From the NCBI GenBank assembly GCA_959347315.1, contig OY365819.1:21718589-21782588 (forward strand): a stretch of DNA of 64,000 nucleotides. The letters run 5' to 3'. A program made the position numbers and the translations under genes. Source of the DNA: Bimastos eiseni (taxonomy: Eukaryota; Annelida; Clitellata; Crassiclitellata; Lumbricidae). The notes below the pieces were generated by a model that made no database searches, had not been told where the DNA came from, and saw nothing but the letters and a program-made list of their open reading frames with translations. Positions 24,901 to 37,200 of this stretch are shown here, one piece after another (position 1 is the first letter of the stretch; each line of letters begins with the position of its first letter).

Positions 24901-27900
24901 TTTACCACATCCAGAAAGACCGCTAACAACTGATGAAAATGGATGTTGCCCTGTCGGATCCTTTAAGAGATTGATTAACTCAAGATCTGAATTTTATTTA
25001 TGTAGGTTAAGAGATCAACACTCGTGTACATAAGATATCAATCGATATCAGGAATTTTATTGCAACAAAAGCACAATTTCTACATGAAAGAAGTTATTGA
25101 ATATTAAGCAATTCAAAAAATCAAATTATAGTTAGACACAAGGGTAAGTAAGTAATAGTCAAAGAATTAAGCAATTTAGGAAATCAAATTATGCACAAAC
25201 GTTTAAACAATTCCCGATATAAAATTATATACAATCAGTTGTGAAAAAAGTATACAAACATTTGCGACAAAATATATAAATAATTCGGCAAAAAAGGTTA
25301 AATGGCAGGTGTGTTAACATGTCCATAGGCTAACGAGTTACAGCTATTCAGCAAGTAACATTTATCGTCACACGGGGAAAGAGCAGCCTTGGTCACGGAA
25401 TTGGACTCATCCGTAAATTTGCCAATCACCTTGGCATTTTCTCTGCTGTAGAGGCCATATCATTCCAAAGCAAAGGACCAACAGACGCATAAGCACGATG
25501 TAGGGCAAGAGCCGTTCGAGTTCGAATTATGTTATGTCGATCTAAGAAATGAAGAGGACGACGAGAGGCAGACGAAATGAAATGGTGGATAAGATCACAA
25601 AGATAACGTGGAGTATAACCCAAAAACACTCTGGATGTAAGGATAAGAGACTTTAAATCGAATGCGGGCTATGAGCGGAAGCCAGTGTAAGTGCTCAGTC
25701 ATGAAGACAGAGATGTGAGAGTAGCAAGGAATGCGTTGCGGGAAATCAGACGGGCAGTTGCATTTAGTACAGATTGAAGAGGTGACAGGCAAGATTTCGG
25801 AAGACCAATAAGAACCGAGTTACAGTAATCAATGTGTGAACAGACAACAGCATGAACCATAGTGGTGAAAGTGGCAGATCTGGTGATCTGTTCCCTTGAA
25901 ACTAGACCGAGAGAGATTAGAGATGTGTTCAGCAAATGAAAGACAAAGGCCAACACATCCAACACGTCAATGGTAACACCCAAGTCACGAACACAAGAGA
26001 AAGTGAACAATGGGAATCACCCAGAAAGTAGGTCATAGTTAAGTTTAACGAGCTGCTGACGGGTGTCAAGGCAGATCAACCGAGTTTTTGTTGAATTGAG
26101 AGAGAGGCGATTCGAGGACATCAAGCAATGGAGTTCTGAAGAAAGAGACTCGGTAGAATGAGAAAGAATAAGTTGATCTGCAGGCGGGACACATATACTG
26201 GTACAAAACATGGCTCAGCAACAATGCGATCAACATGAACAGCATGATGCAGAGTACACTGACTGCAGATGAAAAATAATTCTTTTCTAACAAAGGGATT
26301 TGAGCAATATCCTTGGAAACTGAAAGCTTATTTACGTGTAGTTCATGCAATTATGGAGTATATTTTGATAGACATTGTACATATTTATTTTGAGGATATG
26401 ACATGGCAAGCATACAATATAGAAAACAGAGATTGTCCTCCTTCAAAATATTTACAGTTGCTTTCTTCTGAGAGAGCAATGTCGGTGTAGGAATATGCCA
26501 CAATCCACCTATTGATCAATAGTTCAACCTGAATCTTCAGAAACAAAAGATTGAGAAAGGGTGTCTATTCAGTTGATGGATGTCGTGTGTATTGAGTAGA
26601 GTATGATGGATGGTTCTAACTGGAAATAAGCTGTCATGGATGGTGGCACATTCATCTGGATTTTCGTGCACGATGAGATGGATCTAAAATTATCAAAAAG
26701 ATTAGATTAGTGTATAATCGTAAACAAATATTATATAATTGGATAATTTTGCTTCATTTACATTTGTGAAATATGCATACTTATTTATAATTGTGTAATA
26801 ATAAATATTTAACATACCTCAGATCTGTCAACTGCCAAACTTGTTGTGAATTGCATCCTCAAGGCCTCGAAATGTCATTCCAATGTCGGTAGAATAGGAG
26901 TCGGTGGATTGTCAGCTGTTGTTCAGCAAAGACATTTCGCACCTGTAGATAATTGAGTATGTTGGGGATGACTGATGCAGAATGACGTAATTCAACTCTA
27001 ACAGCAGCCACGTTGGGCATAGTATGAAAATTATGGATTTAAAAATTGGCACTAATGAAAACACTAGACCCTTCACTTCAAGCAAAATTGTAGTTGGGGT
27101 ATAGGAGGAGGTTTGGTGAGCTCATCCCAATATTGTTTGGCAACACTAAATCTTAAATGGTGTAATTTTAGTGCACAAACAGTCTCAATATAGATCTTCA
27201 TTATCCAATTCTTCTGGAACAGATTGAGTATTGAGTGACTGGCTTGTTGCTTGAACAGCAATTTCATTTCACATCATATGCAGTGAAAAATGACAAATAG
27301 TTAAAAACATTTATTCTAAAATTGTGTAGTTTAGACAGGGCAGAAAAACATCACCGGTGGGCCAGAAATGAACCGCGGTCTAGACTTTTGACGCCCCTGA
27401 TCTAAGCTAATTCACTGGCTCATAAACCATATATTGGTGACTTGGCATTTGCATTACAACAGCTATGGATGCATTTTTAAACTAGGAAACAAAAGGTGAA
27501 ATGACAGTCCTCCTTTGATTGTGTTCCAGCATGAAATTTTATTCCCCAAATGATACATTGCTAAATCACACAAACAGTAAATTTACAACTTGAACTTTTA
27601 AAAACAAATACAATTCCAAAAAAATGAATGTATCTGCTTAGCAGTAGATTTTTCTATCTAATTACCAATTAAACTTTCACTAAACCATCTTCAACCTTTC
27701 TGCAAGCACTTTCCAACGACACCAAGAATTGCACTTACTCTTTACTTCTGAACCACAATACAAAATACAGCTCAAAACCAGTAATATTGCTCTCACTGAT
27801 ATAATGTGCCTCATGTTCAAAAATGTTTTAGTTGAAAACCATTAACTTGTTTTAATTAACTTTGGCCTTAATCGAACTTGAGCGATTGATCCATTGCATT

Positions 27901-30900
27901 AAATTTAAAACATTAAATGGCTTCTGAAATTCATGGATGACTGCTTCATAAGTTAACAAATGACATTGCCTTCTTCAAACAGGACTGTATGGTGGGGACT
28001 ATGGAATTCATATATTTGGACCACCACCAAAAACGTTTGTGAACTGGTAGTCCTGAAAAACATTAGTCATCAACTCATATAGCTCACGTATCTTAGATAT
28101 CCAATCATTTAGAAATAGCATCACAAAATATATCATTGCCATGCAGAGACAAGTTGGAGTCTGACCAAAAAACGCTCTGGAGTATGGAAAGAACTTTAAA
28201 CCGAATGCAGGCAATGGGCGGACGCTGCTGTAAGTGCTTGGTCAAGAAGGTCGAGATGGTCAACTGCACTCGGCACTAATTGAAGAGATCACAGGCAAGA
28301 TTTCTGAAGTTACAGTAATCGATGTATAAGAAGAGCTGTATCGATATCACTTTTTGCCAATCATGCCGATACCCGATTATTTAGCCGATTATTTAGCCGA
28401 TTATTTCATTGTGTTTCCCCAAGATGTCCGGTTCCAAAAGATAGACCTATTGCTACTGCCTATTGCTGTGATACAAGCAAAAACTTGCTCTGTAGGAGAC
28501 ATATGCAAGTAGTTGGGGACTGATCCTAGGCAGGCAATACAGATTAGACACACCGCCCGCCGTCGAACTGGCCCAGGGTAATTAAAGGCCAAGGAACGGC
28601 TGGCCAATTCACAGCCACCATCTAGTCTCAGGCAACTGAAATGTTTTGGGGAGATCTGATTGGCAGCTAGCATGTATTCATTAGGCATGCCTCCACAAAG
28701 TATATTTATCAATTTCTCTGTTGAATTGGCCAGCCGTTCTTTGGTTTAATAATAATAAAAAGACAAATTTTATAGCGCCGTAGCACGGCCCAGACCGAAA
28801 GAAAGGGCGCTGTACATGAGACAAAAAAAGTCAATTACAGTCGTATGATTGTTGGAAGAGATATGTCTTAATTCGCGATTTAAATGCTTCAAGAGATGAC
28901 GCGTTCTTCACATGTTCGGGAAGACCGTTCCATGCTGTTGGTCCTGAGACAGAGAAGGAACAGTCCCCAAACTTCGTAGAGGACCGTGGGACATGCAACA
29001 GATTCTTTGATGAGGAGCGCAGCCGCTCCCTGTTTTGATTGCCACTTACTCGAGTGCAGAAGTCGGTAATATAATCTGGCATTTGAGGATTAAGCGCCTA
29101 GAATTTGATTAGACACAGTTTGTATGAGGTGAGTTGAGGAACTCGCAGTCAATGTAAGTTATCACGCAACAGATCAGTGATGTGTTCAGATCGTGTCTGG
29201 CCATATATTAACCAGGCAGCAGAGTTTGATACCGATTGTACTCTTTCTAACTGACAGGGGTTGGCAGACCCGCCAGCAGACTGTTGTAGAAGACAACCCT
29301 GGAGACGATGAAGCTGTTGTTGACCAAGATGATCACGGTTGATGTTGGGATGAATCTGCGGATGGTTTTTATGCGACGCAATTGGTAGAAACAGCCTCGA
29401 ATGAGTTGGCTCACGTGGGCCATCATACAGCTGTCCAAGTGAACTCCAAGGTTGCGGATGACATCAGCTGGTGAAACTTCTGCATCGTCAATGATGAAGG
29501 TGCCACAGTCTAATAGATGGCGGCTCCGAAGGGTGGTGCACCAAAGGAACTCCGACTTCGATGGGTTGAGCTTGAGATGGTTGGACGCCATCCATCCTGA
29601 AATACGTCCGATACACAGCAGCACCCTCTGCTTCAGCTTGGTGATTTGTGGTGGTTCACAGAAGAAGTAAAGCTGTGTATCATCCACATAGCAGTGGTGG
29701 AGGAGGCCATGTGCCTCAATGATTCTCTCCATGTCCACCGTTTACACAACCACAAGTGACCGGTCTGGGTGATGCCTCTTCCCCTGCCATATGGACGGAT
29801 TGTGTTTCCCCTTTCATGTAGGATTCAAGCCATCTGAGTGCCCTGTCCTTTATTCCAAACCAGCTCGACAGTTGCTGTATCAAGATGTCGTGGTCGACTG
29901 TGTCTAAAGCAGCCGACATATTAAGCAGTGACAGGAGCGCCAGTTGGCCTGAATCTATCGCAGTGGTTACGTCCGAGAAACCCTTGAGAAGCGCGGTCTC
30001 GGTGGAATGGCCACGTCAGTAAGTGGACTGAAACCGAGGAAGAAGACAGGATTCAGACAGGTACTCCGTGAGCTGGTGGCGGGCAATACGCTCGAGTACT
30101 TTTGATAAGAAAGTTGGCTTGAATTGGCCAGCTGTTCCTTGGCCTTTAAGCAGGCACTATGACTCACTCTGCAGTCTGTACATGTCGTGTTTTGACACTT
30201 TCCCATGGTCTATATTAGCACACTGGGTGGTCTCACCACTGGTCTAGAGAAGCCATTGGCTCGACGACACGATAGGGGAACAAAACGAAATGCCGTCCTT
30301 CACAGACCCAGTGATGTTGCTGTCATCATTTTGCTTTTATATACTGAAAATAATAGTATAAAATTTTAAAAAATTTTTTAATATCGGCGCCGGTTATCTT
30401 GCCGTTATCCAATGCTGCCGATATCTCTATAATCGGCCCGATTAATCGGCCGGTCGATTAATCTGTACACCTCTATGCATAAGTAAACAAAAGCATGGAC
30501 CACAGAGAAGGAAGTGAAGGGAGGAGAGATTGCCTGACATTTTGAAGACATCTCAGGTGATAGAAAGGTAAGATATGTGCTACTAAATACTAGAAGCCCC
30601 TGAACAACAGTCATATGAAAAGCCAGTACAAACTAATGAAGCTAGTAAAACAATCCTTTGCAAATATTTTTATTCGGATGAATGTGCCAGCAAATAATTG
30701 AGTGCTCCACATAGTTTGAGAAATGAAGCAGTGCACCAGGATTCTAAACCAAGATGCAGAAAGACCCAGCAACCACAAAGATAGACCCCAAATTTAAAAT
30801 ACAGTGTACTAGGAATAAAATTAGCAATATTAGATAACATAAGAAAGATTATTACAGATTTCACTAATCCGCCATTTTGGCAAATGGATGAGCAAACAAA

Positions 30901-33900
30901 GCCTGCATTTCTTTGCATTTCAATGCAGACTTTGCTTAATAATTCTTTAATCATGCTTGAATGATGACCAGTGAAACTGTCTTTCATCGCTCACCATCTT
31001 CAACTCAGTACAGGATCTCTGAATTTAGGTGTCAAATAGGGATACTAAACTATAACCGAAAAACCGGTTATCGGTTTTTAAATCGATAATCGGTTTCTGT
31101 CATTTGCAAAACGATAATCAAATTTCTTTTCACCTTATTATTTATCTCACATGCCTCGGATTTGTTGCCATAGGAAGGGCTCAAGTTGGTCAACTTCGAA
31201 GGTATAGACGCGTCTAAGTGAAATATTTCCCGGCTGCGTCTTCCAACAGGGTAATTAATTTTAAATAGTTGATTGCTAATAAACAACCCTCTTGTACAAG
31301 ACTCGTGTGAGGAGGTGAGCTAGGGGAAGGGTAATCGGAGCCAAAGAAGATCGAAGAGCTGCTGACTGCAATGCCCTGAATTTGATCCGTACATAGGAAA
31401 GCCAACGGTGGGGGTTTTCAATTGAGAACGATGCATAGCAGCGGGGAGAGTTTGAGAGCCGATCACTGTAAGCTTCTGTTTGTTCCTGATTACGTCGCAA
31501 TGTGACATAAACATTTCGATGTCGAGTGTTGACGTTGCATTGTGATATGTACATAAAATAACATGCATATTACAATTTACAATATTTTTCAAAGAACACC
31601 AATAAAAACCAATAGTCGGTTTACAATCGGTTTTCGAAATTCGATAATCGGTTTGCCCCAAAAAACGATATTAAAAACCCTAGTGTCAAATGTGATTAAC
31701 TCTGAAAGGAACTAAGTCACTTTGGCTCTTCCAGAGTGCTACTTGCACCTTTGCTAACTTCATCTGAACACTGTTTGCTGTTAATCAATGCTTTGTTCTT
31801 TATGACATAACATATTTTGGAAACTTTGTGCACTTCATTATAAGGTACTTTAAAGTGTTATATTAGACGCTTGGATACCTGAAAAACTCACTAATAATAA
31901 TCAGTTAGTGGACTTCTAGCAGCTCGGGCATCATCAAAAAGTGTGGGACTTGGGTCATGTATCATATGCCCAAAACCCGGCAGCAAAATCACAATCATTA
32001 TATTCAGAAGATTGCTGTATTAGTGCTTCCCACTAATAATGACCAGTGGTCTTTCACAGATGTGAAGCCATGGATGGGGTGGGAAGTGTTGGACTACACT
32101 GAAGTGAAGCACCTAGAGTAAAAAATTTCCTTAGTCTACAGGAGACCATGCCAAAAAGATATTGTGGTCTCATGGGTTAAGAAAGAGATGGCTCTACTAA
32201 TTTCAAAGTACAATAAGTCTAAATAATGCCTCAAATGCAGCCTGCGGGCCAATTGAGTTCAACGAACACAGAGCCTTAGTAGTAAGCAACCCCTCAGAAT
32301 GAAATGGGGTACCAGACTGTTCTAATTTATCAAACTCAGTCGTTGGGCTCTTGGTCTGGAACAGGCTCCCCTTGGTGCTACTTTGCTTCCCAGGGTCCAT
32401 TCTAATCTGTTCTATTCAAACCTCAAAACTGTCCTCCTTAGCCATGTGGGTGTTGAGGGCACTTCAGAGCACTAGCCCTGAAGAGGCCCTATTTATAAAT
32501 TGCACTGATTGATTGATTGATTGACATATAAATCTCTGTAATAAATGACTAAACAAGATTAATTTTGGATATCTACAGAAACTGGAAGACATCCAAAGAT
32601 ATTGGGAAGCCATTTTAAACAGTAATTCTTACACAAATCACATTATTGCTCTAACACACAAAACAAGAACAGAACTGACATAAAGTGCAATTTGCCATCA
32701 TGACCTCTGAATAGATGAGGTGATTAATCTAAGCTTATATATTGCTCACTAAAACAACTTGTATTAAACACATCCATGCAGACATATAGCAACTGAATGT
32801 AAGAGACAAATAACTGATCTACACACAACCATCTTAACACAGAATTTGACAGGCAGTTTTGTCTCGAACAAGCACCACTCTGCCCAGGATACCTACACAC
32901 AAACTGCATAACCTACCAAGCAACTCAGTCTTCAAGTTAAACATAATCACAGACCCATCACCACACACTCACACAGCTATTGAGAGTCAAAACTACATGT
33001 TAACTGATTGCTTAATGACAAGACCATGCTCAAAAACAGCAATAAATGAGCTACATAAGTCTGCATGTCAAAGACAACTTCATCACTTAGCCTGTGACTT
33101 ACAATGCTGGAGAAATTGCCATCACTACATTGCATTGAAAGGCCACATTGTCCTATGTTTAATACTAAACAAATAAAGTTTCTGACAAGTTATATCAACT
33201 CTTTCCAGTCTTTCCAGACATTACTGCTGAGGGGTGAAGCATCCAAGCACATAGGCTTTTGTTGTGGCCTAAGCTGAGATGTCTACAAGGGGGCATGTGG
33301 GTGTCAATGAAGTATGCTGGCAGTGGAAGGGAAGGGCTCAATTACCAACATTTATCTCAGTATCAACTAACTAAGTGTGGAGACATGTGTGAAGCTGCAA
33401 ATTAAGTGCATCAGTTAAGCTGTTGATGCAAATGTCACCTGGTGTTTGAGTTGCCCTGCCATCCTATACACTTCAGTATACAGTTGACCAATCAATGGTT
33501 CTGCTGAATGATCTCCACAGAACACTCAACAATTTCTTACTCAACAATTTCACCAGCTAACAACTGTGTCATGAAATCCAGATCATGACGGTGCTCCATA
33601 AGGAGGTATGAACCCAAAAAAGTCAATATAGACCTCTGAATCATTCATGTCCATCTACCTGTCAGTACTGGGCATGTTGCTAGGCAACCAGACCTACAGA
33701 TAGACAATCTGTTGGTCTGGTTGCCTAGCAACATGCCCAATACATAACATAGGTCATTGAACTGAACTGGTCGCTTGTACTATCGGAGTTTAAATCATGG
33801 TCATCCACAAGCTATTGCAATGCTTAAGATCAGGTCAAAGGACACATCGACAATTGATTACATCAGACCAGTAGGAAAAACAACTGCTCACTCATCTTGT

Positions 33901-34211
33901 ATTGTAAGCCACAGAAGAAAACCAATTTAAGAATTAATTTAAAGAAAAGAAACCATGGCCTGTAAACTGTAAAGACAAACATCCAACAGGACGATCAGAA
34001 ACTAATGGCACAAATCGACATAAGGTATGCAAAGTGAAAGAGGAGGCAGCTGGGATTGCATCATCTGCAGAATCCTGCAAAATACACACCTAAAAGATTT
34101 TGTTATTTTATAAATGGTTAGCATGCTATAGAGTTTCACATGTGACATAGATATCACATGTATATGTACAACGGAAGAAACATACATAAGGAATGTAATA
34201 TATATATATAT

Positions 34212-34257
<46 letters not shown>

Positions 34258-37200
34258 GGATACAGATATTATAGAACATGCATCGTAATGAGATGAATTC
34301 TGGTAAACATAACTAGTCCCAAATAAGTTTATTCTAGTTTAGAATGTTATCTAAACATCGCATATACATAATTATGGTCAATTATGATTCCTGGTTACCA
34401 GCTGACTAGCACCAATCAACCAAAGAATCTCAGAAAAACACTCCATTGACTTCTTGGCTCAAAACTAACAAATGAATGCTATAAACATAGAATGAATCAA
34501 GTTTTCATGGACATCTCGCATAGTTGTAAAAAACACTAATTCACTCAAAACCAAATTCAAAAGAAATTACAAAAGAACCCACGGAAATAATCACAAATGA
34601 CCCACAGAAATAATCACAAATGACCCATGGAAATAATCACAAATGACAGCCATTCCAGATAATCATCAATAGTCCCATCAGTTCTCACCTGTACTACAAA
34701 CAGTGTTATACTTTGCTTCAGTAAAAACTGTTAAGAAAATAATCTATGGAACTATGTATGATAAGAAAAAAACTGAACTACTAGTAAATTTAATCAATAA
34801 TAGAGACTAAAAGGGTGAACAAGAAGTGGGAAATAGAAGTTGGACTTACCAAGGAATGCCTGTGGCCAATAGGTGACTCGTTTCATGAGTGGGTAGATGA
34901 TGCATGGAATCATGGAGCAAACACCCAGCACTATGCTGCAATTTCATTAAGAATCCGATTAATACATGCAACCCTAACAGTGTACATATACACACCATCT
35001 ACACATTCAGCTTATCAAACAGCCAACCAAAGAAGTGCAGTTGAATAAAGCTGAATCCTCTTCATCCTTACTCCAATTACTTTCCATATCTGCAATGAAC
35101 CTTCATGCAGTGGCTTTTCTTTCCCAGTCATCGCTCAGTGCATGGATTCACTTTCCCTATTCCCGTTAACAAGTTATTTGAGGCGTTGGCAGCTTCTTTC
35201 AACAAGCAGGTTTTGTTTGAGAACAATCCCTTCTCCCTGACTGACTTTTTAAGCAAACACTGCTTAAATACTCAATTTCATCTCCATTTGAAATAGTTAT
35301 TATGAGTGACTGTAATATTCATGCTCCTACAGACATTAATCAGAGTTGTATGGTCTTGAGACGCTGTCTCGGTCTTGAGACTTCTCGAGTTTTTAGTGTC
35401 TCGGTCTCGGGACCTGTTGTCTCAGTCTCGTGGTAGTGTCTCGAATTTTCAGAAACTATCTTGAAGTGAAAGTCTTGTTATGTCTCGAACAAGCGGTCTT
35501 GATAAGTCTCACGCTAACTGTCTTAAAATCTTGCGCTATGAACTCATACTGGAAACTACAAAAAACAATTCTGGTTAGCGCGTAAACCACATGATACTGA
35601 AGTCATTTCAATTATCTTAAAGTGGAAAAATGTCTGAGAGAGAACCTGAAATTGAGAAGTTTGCATTTACACAATTTGAAGTTATTGACAAAACAATACT
35701 GCACTTCTTTGGTTTGTCGTTGTTGTACAACCACCATAACCAAAACGATCGGAACATCTTCTAGTTTCTCAGGGTGAGTAAGGATAGGCACAAATTTATA
35801 ATTTATTTTGGCATTTGGTATCTGAATTTGCTTGTTTAAAATCGTCTAGAAGATTTCAGATGTGTCTAAAAAGACTTGCTTTATGCTCTTCAGAAGATAG
35901 GCCGACAAAGAGATATCGTAAAGATAAAACGTGGTAATAGAAAAACTGTTCACGAGAATTGGTACTGGGCCTAGGTCTACATGATAAGTTTTAATATGAA
36001 ATTATAAATGAACCTTATTCCCAAAAACTGATACATGAGTATTTTATATAAGATCATTGGTCTTTACTACCTCGTACTGTCTTGGACCTAGTGTCTCGGT
36101 CTCGGCACCTCACTGTCTCGGCACCTCACTGTCTCGGTCTCGTCTTGGTCTCGAAGTTCCAAGTCTTGCATACAACACTGACATTAATTGCTTGTCAGCA
36201 TTCCTGATAAATTTGAAATTTATTGACTAGGAACAACTCGTGTCACCCATCCCACCCCAAAACAAATGCCCTGACAACCCATTCTGATGCACAATCGGTT
36301 CACTCTGCTTATTCTCTTACTGGTCTTCATCATATCTTTTACCTAACAATGCCAACTGCCTGATATATGAGTTCATTGAAACCATGTCCAAACTGCAAAA
36401 CTTAGATTCTGCCCCTGGCATAAAACTAATGAAAGTAAAAGGAAAGATGAATAATCTGGCCTCTCCTTTTTTACCGTTACGTCCAAAAAACAGCCAATGA
36501 GCTTCGTTTGGCTATATCACTGGCTCATGTCCTGCATATTACACACCAACACAAAAAAGTTACTGCTCAAAAAGAATAACTAGCGTCACCTCTCTTATTC
36601 TTTGTGACATAACTAAACCCTTCCTCTCTTTCGACTTATAAATAGCTAAACTTCTGGTAGTAAGTGGCTATTAATTGACAATAATATCATTCAAAGTTTT
36701 ACAATATTTCTTCTATCTTTCAAAACACAAGAAATAGCATTAAACGCAAATTCAATCCTGAATCAGCACAAAATAAACTATGTTAGACATTTCAACGCAA
36801 CTACCTCAGCAGCTGAGATTTCCTGCCACATATCCCTAAAGGTTACCTTTTATGATTGAAGAGACACAAAAATGAACAATTCTCTCTATCTGACTAATTA
36901 GTTAACCATGCAAAGTAAACACCTGTTCAACAGAGCTCATATACACAGGTGGCAAACACCTGTTCATGTGCATTATATCAATAAATAAATTAACATGCCT
37001 TCTGATTTCACAGTCAATCAATCCATCTACATTATCTAAATTCCAGTAATCTCAAGCTCAGCTTGTTTCCTGCTTCAAAGTAAAACTTAACGTCAAATTG
37101 GCTGATAAAATGCCCAACATGATTTAATTCTACGACTGAAACCCGATTTCATGTGATGAGTAATAATACAGTAGACTTTGTCTTACGTGTTCCAGTTGAA

